Shown here: piece by piece, positions 1 to 9,277 of the stretch
Numbering within the stretch: the first letter of the stretch is position 1
Layout: each line of letters opens with the position of its first letter
Origin: Hyphomicrobium sp.
GTDB taxonomy: Bacteria; Pseudomonadota; Alphaproteobacteria; Rhizobiales; Hyphomicrobiaceae
Assembly: GCA_013141015.1 (NCBI GenBank)
Contig: JABFRT010000004.1
Location: 225,384 to 277,359, forward strand
Direction: 5' to 3'
Length of the DNA stretch: 51,976 nucleotides
Position numbers and translations under genes: made by a program
Notes under the pieces: generated by a model
Told to the model about the DNA's origin: nothing
Databases searched by the model: none
Seen by the model: only the letters and a program-made list of their open reading frames with translations

Positions 1-1167
1 CACATACGGATGTACGCTCGGCACCGTTGACGCAGAAAACGCGCCGGGCGCTTTGCCGGGCTTCACTTCCGCATCGATCCAATCCTTATCGAAGAACTCC
101 TTGGCAATTGCTGCCATCTCGGGCGCAAAGCCGCTGTAGGCGTCGAGCACGATTTTCTCAGCTTCCGGCCACTTGATGACACGTTCCGGCTTCTCCGGCA
201 GCGGCGCGTTGCGGTCCCACGAGTTCAGCTTCTTCTTGCCGAGCCACTTGGCTTTCATCTTGTAGTAGCGGTGCGAGGTGCGCGGATATGCGGCGCGGAC
301 GCTGGCAACCAGCGCGTCGACGACGGGCGCTTCAACGCGGTTCGCCAAATGCCGGCTGTCGGCGACGTCCGTGAAATGCCGCCAGCGATCGGAAATTTCT
401 TTATCCTTGGCCAGCGTGTTAGTGATCAGCGTGAACAGCGGCAGCTTTTCTGAGAACGTCTTTGCTAAGGCTTCGGATGCTGCTTTGCGCTTTTTTTCGT
501 CCGGATCCGACAAGCGATTGAGCGTCTGCTCAAGACCGAGCGGCTCCTTCTCACCCTTCACCTGAATTTTCAGGCTCGACATGGTCTCGTTGAACAATCG
601 CGTCCAGCTGGCGCGGCCGGTCTGCGATTTTTCGGTCAGAAGCGTTTCGAGCTTCTCGTCGAGCTGATGCGGCTTTTCTTTCCTCAAATCCTCAAACCAT
701 GGTGCATATTTTTTCAGGTCCTTATGCGCCAGCGCCGCCGTCAAAACCGCGTCGTCGATCTGGTTCAATTCGAGTTCGAAAAAGATCAAGTCGGTAGACG
801 TCTTGGTCAGCGATTCTGAAACGTCGCCGTAAAATTTGGCACGAACCGGATCGGCCTGCTTTTGCGCATAGTAGAGACCGGCATACGACGCGAGCTTGCC
901 CATCAGGTCGGACAGCTTTTCATAATCCTTGACTGCAACGGAGAGCTTCGCACCATCTTTGGCGAGATCTGCAAGATGTCCTTGATAGACGGACTTCATG
1001 CGGGCAGCTTCTTTGGCGGCATCGGCCTTGTCGCGTGCAATCTCGGGCGCATCTGGCCCGTGATACAGATCGCCCAAATTCCAAGCCGGCATTTGGCCGA
1101 GGTCATCAGCCTTCACCTCGGCACTCGCGCCGCTGGCTACCGCAAAATTCAAAACATTTGAGCGCAT
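1..1167 (-). CDS. pepF: Oligoendopeptidase F (M3 family), 3' end outside window
   Basis: Reading the minus strand from the ATG at 1167 gives 389 open codons that run off the left edge of the window. The translation starts MRSNVLNFAVASGASAEV and contains WNLGDLYHGPDAPEI near residue 30 and a long helical region with QTGRASWTRLFNE, all typical of the pepF/M3 oligoendopeptidase clade. These are cytosolic zinc metallopeptidases that cut short peptides. The HEXXH zinc site of this family lies further towards the C-terminus and is not present in the 389 residues seen, so catalytic competence cannot be judged here. There is no signal peptide, consistent with a cytosolic enzyme. The gene is separated from mutL by about 100 bases. 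Family call is firm; subfamily is by overall resemblance. Confidence 0.85.
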   Translation of the reverse strand, partial: MRSNVLNFAVASGASAEVKADDLGQMPAWNLGDLYHGPDAPEIARDKADAAKEAARMKSVYQGHLADLAKDGAKLSVAVKDYEKLSDLMGKLASYAGLYYAQKQADPVRAKFYGDVSESLTKTSTDLIFFELELNQIDDAVLTAALAHKDLKKYAPWFEDLRKEKPHQLDEKLETLLTEKSQTGRASWTRLFNETMSSLKIQVKGEKEPLGLEQTLNRLSDPDEKKRKAASEALAKTFSEKLPLFTLITNTLAKDKEISDRWRHFTDVADSRHLANRVEAPVVDALVASVRAAYPRTSHRYYKMKAKWLGKKKLNSWDRNAPLPEKPERVIKWPEAEKIVLDAYSGFAPEMAAIAKEFFDKDWIDAEVKPGKAPGAFSASTVPSVHPYV

Positions 1168-1268
1168 GAGTTCAGTCCTCTTGTCGATCGTGGAATGATG
1201 AGCGGTTGGGTTAGCACACAGAGCCCTGTCGTGAAAACGTGCGATTGGTTGTGCCTGATATTTGAGCC

Positions 1269-3077
1269 TTAGCGCCGCCCGAACAAGCGCTCAATGTCGG
1301 CGAGCTTCAGCGCCACATAGGTTGGCCGGCCGTGGTTGCATTGGCCTGAATAGGGCGTTGCTTCCATGTCGCGCAGCAGGGCATTCATTTCGTCCGCCGT
1401 CAGCCGCCGGCCCGAGCGCACAGACCCGTGGCACGCCATGCGCGAGGCGATGGCCTCCAACCGGTCTTTAAGAGCGCGCGTGCTGCCCAGTTCGCGAATT
1501 TCCGACGCCAGATCTTTGACCAACCCTTCGATATCGGTATCTCCGAGCAATGCGGGCGTTTCACGCACGGCAACCGCGCCCGGCCCGAAACTCTCAAGCA
1601 CCAAACCCAGTTCACTGAGCTCTGCTTCTTTCTCACACAACAGTGCAGCATCATCGGGATCGAGACTGATAATCGCCGGAATGAGCAACCCTTGCGTCGC
1701 CACGTTTCCGTTGATCAGCATCGCCTTCATACGTTCGTAGACGAGGCGTTCGTGGGCCGCGTGCTGATCGACAATGACAAGGCCATCGCGCGTCTGCGCC
1801 ACGATATAGTTTTCATGCACCTGCGCACGCACCGCGCCGAGCGGGCGATCCAGCAACGCCTCCGGCGCCGGAGCGTTAGCGGCGCGCGCATCAGCGCTTG
1901 GCCGGTTGAAATCGTCAAACGGCGCCTGCATTGCTTCGGCAAAACCGCGGGACCAGTGTTCCCCTGCCGTTTGCGTGGAGGGGTAGAAAGTTGGGTGGTG
2001 TGACGACGGCAATCCCCCCGCTTGAAACGTCTCGATCGTCAACGCGCCGCCCTGCGCTGAAGCGCGATGGCCTGCCTCGTTGAGCGCTTGCGCCAACGCA
2101 CCAACCAGCAATCCGCGCACACGGCCTGAATCGCGAAAACGCACTTCAGCCTTGGTCGGATGCACATTCACATCGACGTCGGTTGGCGCAACATCGACAA
2201 ACAAAGCGAGATACGGCGAACGCCCGCGCGGAATAAGATCGCCATACGCCGCCTTCACCGCGCCAATCAGCAGCTTGTCTTTGACGGGGCGCCCGTTGAC
2301 GAACAGATACTGCTGCGTTGAATCCGGCCGGTGCAGCGTCGGCAATCCGGCAAATCCATAGACCCGCATGGCACCCGTCGCGCCGCTGCCGCCACCTTTG
2401 ATTTCCAAAGCGTCGGCCATGAACTCTGCGCCCATGATTGCGCCGAGGCGTTCGAGCAAACCCGACGGCGTGCCTGAGCATTTCGGCAGATAGACCGGCT
2501 TGCGCTCACCGTTCGCAACCGTGAACCCGACGTCGGGATGGGCCATCGCCAACCGGCGCACGATGTCTGAGACGGCCATGTTTTCGGCGCGCTCGGTCTT
2601 CATGAATTTCAATCGTGCGGGCGTTGCCGAAAACAAATCGCGCACTTCGACAATCGTGCCGGTGTTGACTGCAGCCGGCTTGACCGTACCTTTGGCGCCC
2701 CGCTCAACAACAATTCCAAAGCCATTGCCGCCACTGCGCGCCTTCGACGTCACTTCAAGCCGCGCAATCGACCCGATGGACGGCAGCGCCTCGCCGCGAA
2801 AGCCGAGGCTCTTTATGTCGAACAAATCTTCTTCCGAAAGCTTAGACGTTGCGTGCCGTTCAACCGACAGCGCCAGATCATCCGCACTCATGCCGTGTCC
2901 GTCGTCAGTGACGCGAATGAGCGACAAGCCGCCGCCTGAGACGACAATCTCGATGTCACGCGCGCCAGCGTCGATGGCGTTTTCAACGAGTTCCTTGACG
3001 ACACTCGCCGGGCGCTCGATCACCTCGCCCGCCGCAATGCGGTTGACTGTTTCAGGTGATAACTGGCGGATTGCCAA
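1269..3077 (-). CDS. mutL: DNA mismatch repair protein MutL
   Basis: MutL couples mismatch recognition by MutS to strand incision. The 602-residue product has the GHKL ATPase N-terminus (IAAGEVIERPASVVKEL with the catalytic Glu near 29, DDGHGMS near 58-64, GFRGEAL near 92-98) and the C-terminal endonuclease domain. The DQHA(X)2E(X)4E motif is intact (Asp437, His439, Glu443, Glu448), as is the later ACHGSVR zinc-site segment and the C-terminal GRPT. This marks it as the nicking type of MutL found in bacteria lacking MutH. The start is a TTG preceded by GGAG seven bases upstream. It lies 16 bases after the pgi stop, so the two are probably co-transcribed. Confidence 0.97.
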   Translation of the reverse strand: MAIRQLSPETVNRIAAGEVIERPASVVKELVENAIDAGARDIEIVVSGGGLSLIRVTDDGHGMSADDLALSVERHATSKLSEEDLFDIKSLGFRGEALPSIGSIARLEVTSKARSGGNGFGIVVERGAKGTVKPAAVNTGTIVEVRDLFSATPARLKFMKTERAENMAVSDIVRRLAMAHPDVGFTVANGERKPVYLPKCSGTPSGLLERLGAIMGAEFMADALEIKGGGSGATGAMRVYGFAGLPTLHRPDSTQQYLFVNGRPVKDKLLIGAVKAAYGDLIPRGRSPYLALFVDVAPTDVDVNVHPTKAEVRFRDSGRVRGLLVGALAQALNEAGHRASAQGGALTIETFQAGGLPSSHHPTFYPSTQTAGEHWSRGFAEAMQAPFDDFNRPSADARAANAPAPEALLDRPLGAVRAQVHENYIVAQTRDGLVIVDQHAAHERLVYERMKAMLINGNVATQGLLIPAIISLDPDDAALLCEKEAELSELGLVLESFGPGAVAVRETPALLGDTDIEGLVKDLASEIRELGSTRALKDRLEAIASRMACHGSVRSGRRLTADEMNALLRDMEATPYSGQCNHGRPTYVALKLADIERLFGRR

Positions 3078-3093
3078 CAGCCGCTCCGGAGGG

Positions 3094-4458
3094 TTACGCG
3101 CCCTTCGCCAGGCGCTCTTTGGTCAGGATTTTCGCAAGCTCAACGGCTGGCTGATCGAACGGATCGACACCCAGCAGGCGGCCTGCGAGAATCGTTTCAA
3201 TCATAAAGTGCATCAGCAGCGCACCGAGTGTCTTTTCGTCGAGTTTTACAAGATCAATTGTGCGCACAGGGCGGCCAGCCCGGGCCAGCGCTTCCGGCAC
3301 GGCATGGGCTTGTGCCGAGACCACATCGCCAACCGTATGCCCGGCCATGAATTCAGCGCCAGCAAGTTTGGCGAAAGCCGCATCAATCCGTTGCCCGGCT
3401 CCCGCACTTGCAACGCGCAGCACCGTCATCATCGTTGACCGCGGGCCGTCCATAAACAACTGCAACTGGCTGTGCTGATCGAGCGGCCCGAGACACGCAA
3501 TCGGGCTGGTGCCCTCGCCGCCCTTGCCCAGGCTCTCAGCCCACAATTGCACAAACCAAGCCGAAAACCGGCTGAGGCGATCAGCATACGGCATCATCAC
3601 CATTGTCGTGATGCCGCGTTCTTTGTTGAGTGCAATTGCCGTTGCGGCGCCGACGGCTGGCGCAAAGTCTGCTGCCGATTTCGAGCGGAGAAGCGCATCG
3701 ATCACGCTTTGCGCGCCAGAGCGGATCGCCGCCGCATCAAGGCCGCGCGCCATCGCTGGCATCAAGCCGACGTTAGTCAAACACGAGAAGCGCCCACCGA
3801 TGCCGGTATGATGTTCAAGCAGCGGAATGCCAAGCGATGAGAACAGCGCGCGCAATCCGTTTTTCTTGTCGTGGCGCACGGGCTCCGTGATGCCGAGGAA
3901 CATTTTCGGGATTTGCGCTTCAAGACCCGCGGCCTTTACAGCCGTGAGCGCGACAATCGCTTGCGCCAGCGTCTCTGCGGTGCCGCCTGATTTCGACGTC
4001 ACCACAAATCGCGTTGACTCGAGATCGAGGCTGGCCAGCCCGCCCGCCAGGGTGCTGGCATCAAGATTGTCATAGAAGCGCGTGCGCGGGCGGGTGCGCT
4101 GTTTGGCATCGGCGCCACCTGGAATGTTCCATCCCGCCAACTGCGCCAGTGTCTGGCCACCAAGACCTGACCCACCTGTGCCGAAAAATAAAATGGTGCG
4201 CGCGCCCACAGACAGCGCCTTCAACGCCTCAGCGGCTTCCGCGATGTCGGCCGCCTCTTCAGCTATCCGCAACAGCGGCAAGCGCTTCTCGGCATAGTCG
4301 CGCTTCAGCGCTTCAACATGCGGATCAACCCGCTTCAACCACGCGTCCAGACTGGCGCGCGGCAGGCCATGCGCACCGATCGCGCCATCCAGACAGCCGT
4401 CGATATTTTGAGTGAAGGCCGCAGTCATATGCGGCTGGCCCGCGCGATGCTCGGTCAT
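3094..4458 (-). CDS. pgi: Glucose-6-phosphate isomerase
   Basis: Interconverts glucose-6-phosphate and fructose-6-phosphate in the cytosol. The 454-residue protein has the SIS-fold phosphosugar-binding segments: FFGTGGSGLGGQTLAQLAG near residue 90-110 and FVVTSKSGGTAETLAQ near 150-165, then HTGIGGRFSCLTNVGLMP near 215. It is shorter than the about 550-residue enterobacterial enzyme, matching the shorter form common in alphaproteobacteria. The ATG at 4458 has GAGGG just upstream; a second Met at residue 11 is a possible alternative start. It sits between the M16 peptidase pair and mutL, all on the minus strand. Confidence 0.93.
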   Translation of the reverse strand: MTEHRAGQPHMTAAFTQNIDGCLDGAIGAHGLPRASLDAWLKRVDPHVEALKRDYAEKRLPLLRIAEEAADIAEAAEALKALSVGARTILFFGTGGSGLGGQTLAQLAGWNIPGGADAKQRTRPRTRFYDNLDASTLAGGLASLDLESTRFVVTSKSGGTAETLAQAIVALTAVKAAGLEAQIPKMFLGITEPVRHDKKNGLRALFSSLGIPLLEHHTGIGGRFSCLTNVGLMPAMARGLDAAAIRSGAQSVIDALLRSKSAADFAPAVGAATAIALNKERGITTMVMMPYADRLSRFSAWFVQLWAESLGKGGEGTSPIACLGPLDQHSQLQLFMDGPRSTMMTVLRVASAGAGQRIDAAFAKLAGAEFMAGHTVGDVVSAQAHAVPEALARAGRPVRTIDLVKLDEKTLGALLMHFMIETILAGRLLGVDPFDQPAVELAKILTKERLAKGA

Positions 4459-4560
4459 CTGACCCCCTCGGAAAACAGCGCCTTCCGCCTAACGGGTTTA
4501 CGGCTTCCCGCCAAGCGCAATCCGGTCAGGCAGGCACCAAGGTATGACTGATATCCAGGT

Positions 4561-6021
4561 TTAGCCAGGATTGGCGGACTTTGCAGGCGTGGTAGCTGCC
4601 GGTGCAACCGCCGCAGGCGCACCCGAGGGCGCTGCCGCAGGGGAAGCCACTTTATCAAGACCTGTTGGCTTTCCGACCACCGTTACGATCAACTGGTCCT
4701 CTTTCAGCAGTCGCTTGGCGACGCGCTGCACGTCGGCAAGGGTGATCGCTTCAATCAGCTTGTTGCGTTTATCGACATAGTCGGTGCCGAAACCCTCCTG
4801 CTTCAAGCCAAGCAGCTGAGAGGCAATCTTTGAGTTGGTATCGAAGCGCAGCGCGTATGAGCCCGTCAGGTAGTCTTTGGCGGATTGCAGATCGTCAGCC
4901 GATGGACCCTGGCCGGCCATTTTTTTCAACTCAGTACGGATGATCGACAGGCTTTCTGCCATCGATTCATTCTTTGTCGCAACGCCACCGGCGAGAATGG
5001 AAGCGTGCTGATACGGCTGAATGTAGGTATAGACCGAATAGGCGAGGCCGCGCTTCTCGCGCACTTCTTCCATCAGCTTAGCGGAAAAACCGCCGCCGCC
5101 GAGAATGTGATTGATGACAAACGCCGGCATAAAATCCGGGTCCTTGCGCGGCATCGCGCCAAGCCCGAACACGGCCACAGATTGTGGCACGTTCATCTCG
5201 ATAATCTTTTGCTGTCCACCGAGCGGTTCGGTTTTCGGCACCGGCGTCAAGCCGTCTTTGTCAGGCAGACCGCCGAATACATCATCAAGCAACGTACCAA
5301 GCGTTGCCGCATCGATATCGCCGACGGCGACAATTTTCAGATTGCTTTTGGCGAAGTTGCGCTTGTGGTAAGTAGCGAGATCCGCACTCGTGATCTTCGA
5401 GACTGTTTCCTTGGTGCCATTGGATGGGCGCGCATACGGGTGGCCGGCAAAGGCCTGCGCATACCATTCCCGGCCGGCAACCTTGTCTGGATCCTTGTCG
5501 GCATACGACAAGTTGGCCAGCAACTGCTGGCGGATACGATCAACAGCGTCTGCATCAAAGCGCGGCTTTTGCACGACGAGCTTCAGCAGATCGACAGCTT
5601 TGTCCCGGTTGACGGACAGCGTTTCAAATGAGCCGTACAGCGAGTCTTTGCTGTCATCAAAACTCATGCGCATCGAAATATCTTCCATCCGCTCCTGGAA
5701 TTCAGCGGATTTCAGATCGCCCGCACCTTCGTCCATCATCGCCGTGATGAAGTTGGCAACGCCGTCTTTGCCGGCCGGATCCTGGCTGTTGCCGCCGTCG
5801 AACGCAAAGCGCAGCGCCATCAACGGCACGCCGTGCTCTTCGACAAGCCAGGCTTCGATGCCACCAGGGCTTTTGACAGTTTGAATATTCATTGCATGTG
5901 CCGGGCGTGTGAGGGTGACGACAAAAAACAGCGCAAGCATAGCAAGCGCGATTGCGATATTTGCGCGGGCGTAAACGCGCATGCCCGCGCAGAGTGCGGT
6001 TGTAACGGATGTCATAGCCAT
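4561..6021 (-). CDS. M16 peptidase family protein lacking the zinc-binding motif
   Basis: Second member of an M16 (insulinase/processing-peptidase) pair, 486 residues. An N-terminal hydrophobic stretch ending in PAHA (residues about 20-43) looks like a signal peptide, so the protein is probably periplasmic. Where the catalytic partner has HFLEH, this one reads GVANFITAMMDEG, so the zinc site is absent. It does keep the REKRGLAYSVYTYI motif (the substrate-binding R/Y pair of M16 C-domains). This arrangement of one active and one inactive subunit is typical of bacterial M16 heterodimers. Its ATG follows the TAA of the upstream M16 gene without a gap (TAAATG), implying translational coupling. 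The C-terminus is a Pro/Ala-rich tail. Confidence 0.93.
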   Translation of the reverse strand: MAMTSVTTALCAGMRVYARANIAIALAMLALFFVVTLTRPAHAMNIQTVKSPGGIEAWLVEEHGVPLMALRFAFDGGNSQDPAGKDGVANFITAMMDEGAGDLKSAEFQERMEDISMRMSFDDSKDSLYGSFETLSVNRDKAVDLLKLVVQKPRFDADAVDRIRQQLLANLSYADKDPDKVAGREWYAQAFAGHPYARPSNGTKETVSKITSADLATYHKRNFAKSNLKIVAVGDIDAATLGTLLDDVFGGLPDKDGLTPVPKTEPLGGQQKIIEMNVPQSVAVFGLGAMPRKDPDFMPAFVINHILGGGGFSAKLMEEVREKRGLAYSVYTYIQPYQHASILAGGVATKNESMAESLSIIRTELKKMAGQGPSADDLQSAKDYLTGSYALRFDTNSKIASQLLGLKQEGFGTDYVDKRNKLIEAITLADVQRVAKRLLKEDQLIVTVVGKPTGLDKVASPAAAPSGAPAAVAPAATTPAKSANPG

Positions 6022-7440
6022 TTACCTCACCACGCTTGCAGGTCCGCCCGATGCGGGCGGCGCGGCACGCTGCTGCGCGACACCGCTCTTATCGGGCACC
6101 AAATACCCGGTGACAGAGTGGCGAATGTCGAGATATTGCGCGGCGGCCTTCTTAACATCGTCGAGCGAGACTTTGGAGATTGCGGCCGGCCATCCCTCGA
6201 TGTCGGCAACCGTGCGCCCAACCGCGAGGTTCCAGCCATAGCGGCGCGCCAGCGTCGCTTGATTGTCACTGTCGTAGACGTAGTCGGCGATATAGGAACT
6301 CTTGGCCCGCTCAAGCTCAGCGGCCGTCACACCATTTTTGGCAATGTCGGCAAACACGCTGTCGGTCAGCGCCTCGACCTTCTCCAGCGGCACGCCGTCT
6401 GCTGCCACCGCATAAATTGAAATCGTTCCGCTATCCAACCCGCTGCCCGAATAATCACCGGCCGCGCTTGACGCCAATCCTGCTTCGACAACAACCTTTT
6501 TATAGAGGCGGCTGGTGGTGCCCGAGGCTGCGATTTTCATCATCAGGTCAAGAGCCTCAGCTTCGCCGGGCTTTGCGGTCGTATAGCTTGGCGCCACGTA
6601 GTAGCGGTGGAATGAAGGGTTGCCCGCACGCGCGTCTTTCAATTCCAAGCGGCGCGCGACGATCTGCGGCGGGTCTTGCGGACGCACGCGCTTGGCGCCG
6701 ACCGCCGGATTGGCCGGCAACTTGCCATAGGTTTCGCCGGCGAGCTTTTTGACTTCGTCCGCCGTCACATCGCCGGAAACGACCAGGATCGCGTTGTTTG
6801 GCGCATAGTAACGCTTGTAGTAGTTGAGCGCGTCCTCGCGGCTCAACTTGGCGATCTCGTGATACCAACCGATCACCGGCACACCATAGGGGTGGTTCAG
6901 GTAAAGCGCGGCGTTCATCTGCTCGTCGAACTGCGCGGACGGATTGTTTTCTATGCGCGAGCGGCGCTCTTCCAAAATCACATCGCGCTCGGTCAGCACT
7001 TCCTTCTCATCGAGCCGCAGATTGACCATGCGGTCGGCTTCCATTTCCATCATCTTGGGCAGGCGGTCTTTGGAGACGCGCTGGAAATACGCGGTCGCGT
7101 CATGGCCGGTGAAAGCGTTGTCCTGTCCGCCGAGACGGCCGACGATCTTAGAGAATTCGCCGACCGGAATTTTCTCGGTCGACTTGAACATCAGATGCTC
7201 AAGGAAATGGGCGATGCCAGACGTGCCGCGCACTTCGTCCGCCGCGCCAACGCGATACCAGATCATATGCGTGACAACCGGCGAGCGATGATCGGGGATT
7301 ACGATCACCTGCATGCCGTTCGACAGTGAAAACTCACTGGCGCGGGTAGCGTTCGCGGCGGCATGGGCGTGCGGATTGGATGCGAGCATTGGCAAAGCCA
7401 TCAATAAGGTTGCAGCAACGAGGCGGATCGGATGAAGCAT
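6022..7440 (-). CDS. M16 zinc peptidase, catalytic subunit
   Basis: Secreted M16 family metallopeptidase of 472 residues from the ATG at 7440, which has AAGGA six bases upstream; a GTG 27 bases earlier is also open but has a poorer ribosome site. Residues 1-27 form a signal peptide (LVAATLLMALPMLASNPHAHA region). The inverted zinc motif HFLEH is present in GIAHFLEHLMFKST near residue 75, with the downstream Glu in the family position (LRLDEKEVLTERDVILEE). It forms a coupled pair with the next gene, which lacks the motif. Downstream of lspA and a small lipoprotein, this is a common alphaproteobacterial neighbourhood. The natural substrate is unknown. Confidence 0.95.
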   Translation of the reverse strand: MLHPIRLVAATLLMALPMLASNPHAHAAANATRASEFSLSNGMQVIVIPDHRSPVVTHMIWYRVGAADEVRGTSGIAHFLEHLMFKSTEKIPVGEFSKIVGRLGGQDNAFTGHDATAYFQRVSKDRLPKMMEMEADRMVNLRLDEKEVLTERDVILEERRSRIENNPSAQFDEQMNAALYLNHPYGVPVIGWYHEIAKLSREDALNYYKRYYAPNNAILVVSGDVTADEVKKLAGETYGKLPANPAVGAKRVRPQDPPQIVARRLELKDARAGNPSFHRYYVAPSYTTAKPGEAEALDLMMKIAASGTTSRLYKKVVVEAGLASSAAGDYSGSGLDSGTISIYAVAADGVPLEKVEALTDSVFADIAKNGVTAAELERAKSSYIADYVYDSDNQATLARRYGWNLAVGRTVADIEGWPAAISKVSLDDVKKAAAQYLDIRHSVTGYLVPDKSGVAQQRAAPPASGGPASVVR

Positions 7441-7771
7441 CGGCGGTCCTTCAGTCACTTGTGACACAAAATAACCCGGTGGCAGGCGATTGCGAGCACG
7501 GTACGGCGAGAGTGGCGCATCCCCGGCTGCTGGGCCTTCAATCCACGGGCTTTCTTGAGGAGCCCACGTGATGCTCAGAACCGGCGAGAGTTGCGAAGCC
7601 GTACTTCCTCTTCGGGTGATCAGGAATCACGGCTCAGACCCGCAAAGTCAAATGACAAGCTGGTCATGTCACAGCCGGGCACGGCCAAGATTGCGAAAAA
7701 TATGCAAAACATTTCAGCGGTTTGAAAGCCAGCCACCGGACGCGGCGCGCCCTTAGCCGCTAAACGGCGGT
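7441..7771. other. Intergenic region, no gene seen
   Basis: About 330 bases between the small lipoprotein gene and the M16 pair. I see no convincing coding frame, tRNA or conserved RNA. Just after the lipoprotein stop, the minus strand holds a small GC-rich hairpin (GCCG-TTTAG-CGGC, about 7755-7770), which is too weak and lacks a U-run to be called a terminator. The region should contain the promoter of the M16-pgi-mutL series. Confidence 0.4.
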
Positions 7772-8227
7772 TTACTGGCCGTCGCTGCCGCCATTGACCT
7801 TCTTGATCACGTTCATCACAGAACCGCGGCACGGTCCCATTGGACCCTCGGCAAGGTCGGCGTTGTTATCGCCGTGCGCCTTGGCCTGTTCGTAATGGAT
7901 CTTGCAGTAGGCTTCCTGCTTGGCCTCAAGATCGGCCTGAGACACCTGACGCTTGGCGTCGTGGTCTTGAATCTCAGGGATGGCCGTCGCCTGCGCCGCG
8001 CCGGCAGATCCAGGCTCCGGCAGCCTATCGAGGCCCGGTGGTACGACCAGCGGCGAACGCTCGGCCATCTTGGCTTCTTTTTTGACCGAGCCCGTGTTGT
8101 TCATTCCAACAGCGTCGAAAATCTTGCCGTTGAGCTGGATATCGTCCAGCCCGCAGCCCGACAGCACCAAAGCCGCCCCCAGGGCTGCCGCGTGCACGGT
8201 CATTTTTGCAAGTGTTTTCAACGGCAT
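7772..8227 (-). CDS. Small lipoprotein, possibly BamF/DUF3035-like
   Basis: A 151-residue lipoprotein precursor: a hydrophobic N-terminus ends in the lipobox LSGC with Cys at about residue 25, so the mature protein should be anchored in a membrane on the periplasmic side. The segment ERSPLVVPPGLDRLPEPG resembles the PLVVPP signature of the alphaproteobacterial DUF3035/BamF lipoproteins, which accompany the outer-membrane assembly complex, and the position next to lspA and M16 genes matches that family's usual location. The C-terminal half is charged with two Cys residues (AYCKIHYEQ and GPCRGSV). The lipoprotein nature is seen in the sequence; the BamF link is inference. Confidence 0.75.
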   Translation of the reverse strand: MPLKTLAKMTVHAAALGAALVLSGCGLDDIQLNGKIFDAVGMNNTGSVKKEAKMAERSPLVVPPGLDRLPEPGSAGAAQATAIPEIQDHDAKRQVSQADLEAKQEAYCKIHYEQAKAHGDNNADLAEGPMGPCRGSVMNVIKKVNGGSDGQ

Positions 8228-8294
8228 AGGTTTCCCCCGGGCAGCCCGGACGCAAATTCTTGAGCAAATTCAATAAGGCGCGTTTGCGGCGCGA

Positions 8295-8882
8295 TTACGA
8301 CTCACCTTTGAACGAGTCATACAAGAGGCCGGCCACGCCAGCAACGATGGCCACGTCAGCAATGTTAAAAACGTACCAGTAAAACCCGAACGCATGCATG
8401 GAGAAGAAGTCGGCGACACCGCCGATCAGTACCCGGTCTATGGCATTTCCAAGTGCGCCGCCGATGATCAGCGCCAGGCTCCAGGTCATCAAGCGGCCTG
8501 TGCCGGCCCGGTTCAGCCACACCCACAGCGCGATGCTGGCAGCAACCGCGAACGCGGTCAGCGCGTATTGCCCAACTTGGCTCGACTGGTTGAACATCGA
8601 ATAGCTGACGCCAATATTCTTGACGAACACAAGATCGAGAAACGGCGTGATCGTGACCCGGCCTTTGCTCTCGATATCGTAGACGTGCAGCATCCAATAC
8701 TTGTGCGCCTGATCGATGAGCAGCGTCACAAGCGCCACGCTCAGGCCGAGCGGCGCGAACCGCGACCACAGCCAGCCGCCGGATGCCGGCTGCGCGACGG
8801 CGCGATCACCATTCGCAACGTGCTCGCTTGAGGCGACGTTGCTAGGCGCGGTTGCATCGACTCTGGTCTTGTCGTTCGTCAT
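8295..8882 (-). CDS. lspA: Lipoprotein signal peptidase (signal peptidase II)
   Basis: Cleaves the signal peptide of diacylglyceryl-modified prolipoproteins in the inner membrane. The protein has an N-terminal cytoplasmic stretch of about 40 residues, which is longer than usual, and four hydrophobic segments. The family motifs are visible: VFVKNIGVSYSMF, then GGALGNAIDRVLIGGVADFF with the first catalytic Asp and FNIADVAIVAGV with the second. The ATG at 8882 has GGAG five bases upstream; a GTG two codons earlier is less likely. Its likely substrate, the small lipoprotein, is encoded immediately downstream. Confidence 0.96.
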   Translation of the reverse strand: MTNDKTRVDATAPSNVASSEHVANGDRAVAQPASGGWLWSRFAPLGLSVALVTLLIDQAHKYWMLHVYDIESKGRVTITPFLDLVFVKNIGVSYSMFNQSSQVGQYALTAFAVAASIALWVWLNRAGTGRLMTWSLALIIGGALGNAIDRVLIGGVADFFSMHAFGFYWYVFNIADVAIVAGVAGLLYDSFKGES

Positions 8883-8910
8883 TCGCACTCCGGTTCAACT
8901 CGGTCGATCT

Positions 8911-8952
8911 GTCCCCCTCCCCTCAGGGGAGGGGTCAGGGGTGGGGTGAAGG
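8911..8952. repeat. REP-like palindromic repeat, family A
   Basis: A 10-bp perfect inverted repeat (CCCCTCCCCT / AGGGGAGGGG, one-base loop, 8914-8934) followed by a tail TCAGGGGTGGGGTGAAGG. The same palindrome-plus-tail layout recurs at 10910-10946 inside ileS and at 41985-42025, so this is a dispersed repeat family. Less regular GC-rich palindromes continue to about 9100. The gap between lspA and ileS (8883-9277) holds no gene, only such repeats. Confidence 0.75.
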
Positions 8953-9143
8953 TCTAGGCAGAAAGCCCGTCACAAATCTCGATTTCACTGCTGCACTATT
9001 CCACCGCCCAGCGTGCACCGGTTCGCAGCTTCTCCCCACCCTATCATATTTGCCGCCTTCGCGGCGGGCCCTCCCCGCTGGTGAGGGGAAGGGAGGCAGC
9101 GGCGCATCTCAGTGAATTGCAGTGCGGTCCGCCCCGCTAAACT

Positions 9144-9267
9144 GTCATCCCGGGGCTTGTCCCCGGGATCCATTTCGCCGCGCACGCCATAGCGGCGATA
9201 TAGCATTCCCTTTCAACGCCGGAACATACTGCACGATGGATCCCGGGCATAAAGCCCGGGATGACAT
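9144..9267. repeat. Inverted pair of REP-like repeats, family B (left of ileS)
   Basis: Two palindromic units in opposite orientation. The left unit (9144-9173) reads GTCATCCCGGGGCTTGTCCC then CGGGATCCAT; the right unit (9236-9267) is its inverse, with a central CCCGGGCATAAAGCCCGGG. Each unit can form its own hairpin, and the outer ATGTCATCCCGGG-type ends pair with each other. The same arrangement recurs at 12749-12870 on the other side of ileS. It is a BIME-like bacterial interspersed element. Confidence 0.8.
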
Positions 9268-9277
9268 TGGTGGACAA

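Noticed and set aside
1428-2003. Long plus-strand frames over mutL and other minus-strand genes
   Set aside because: They are antisense shadows of high-GC genes; the minus-strand products are clear family members.
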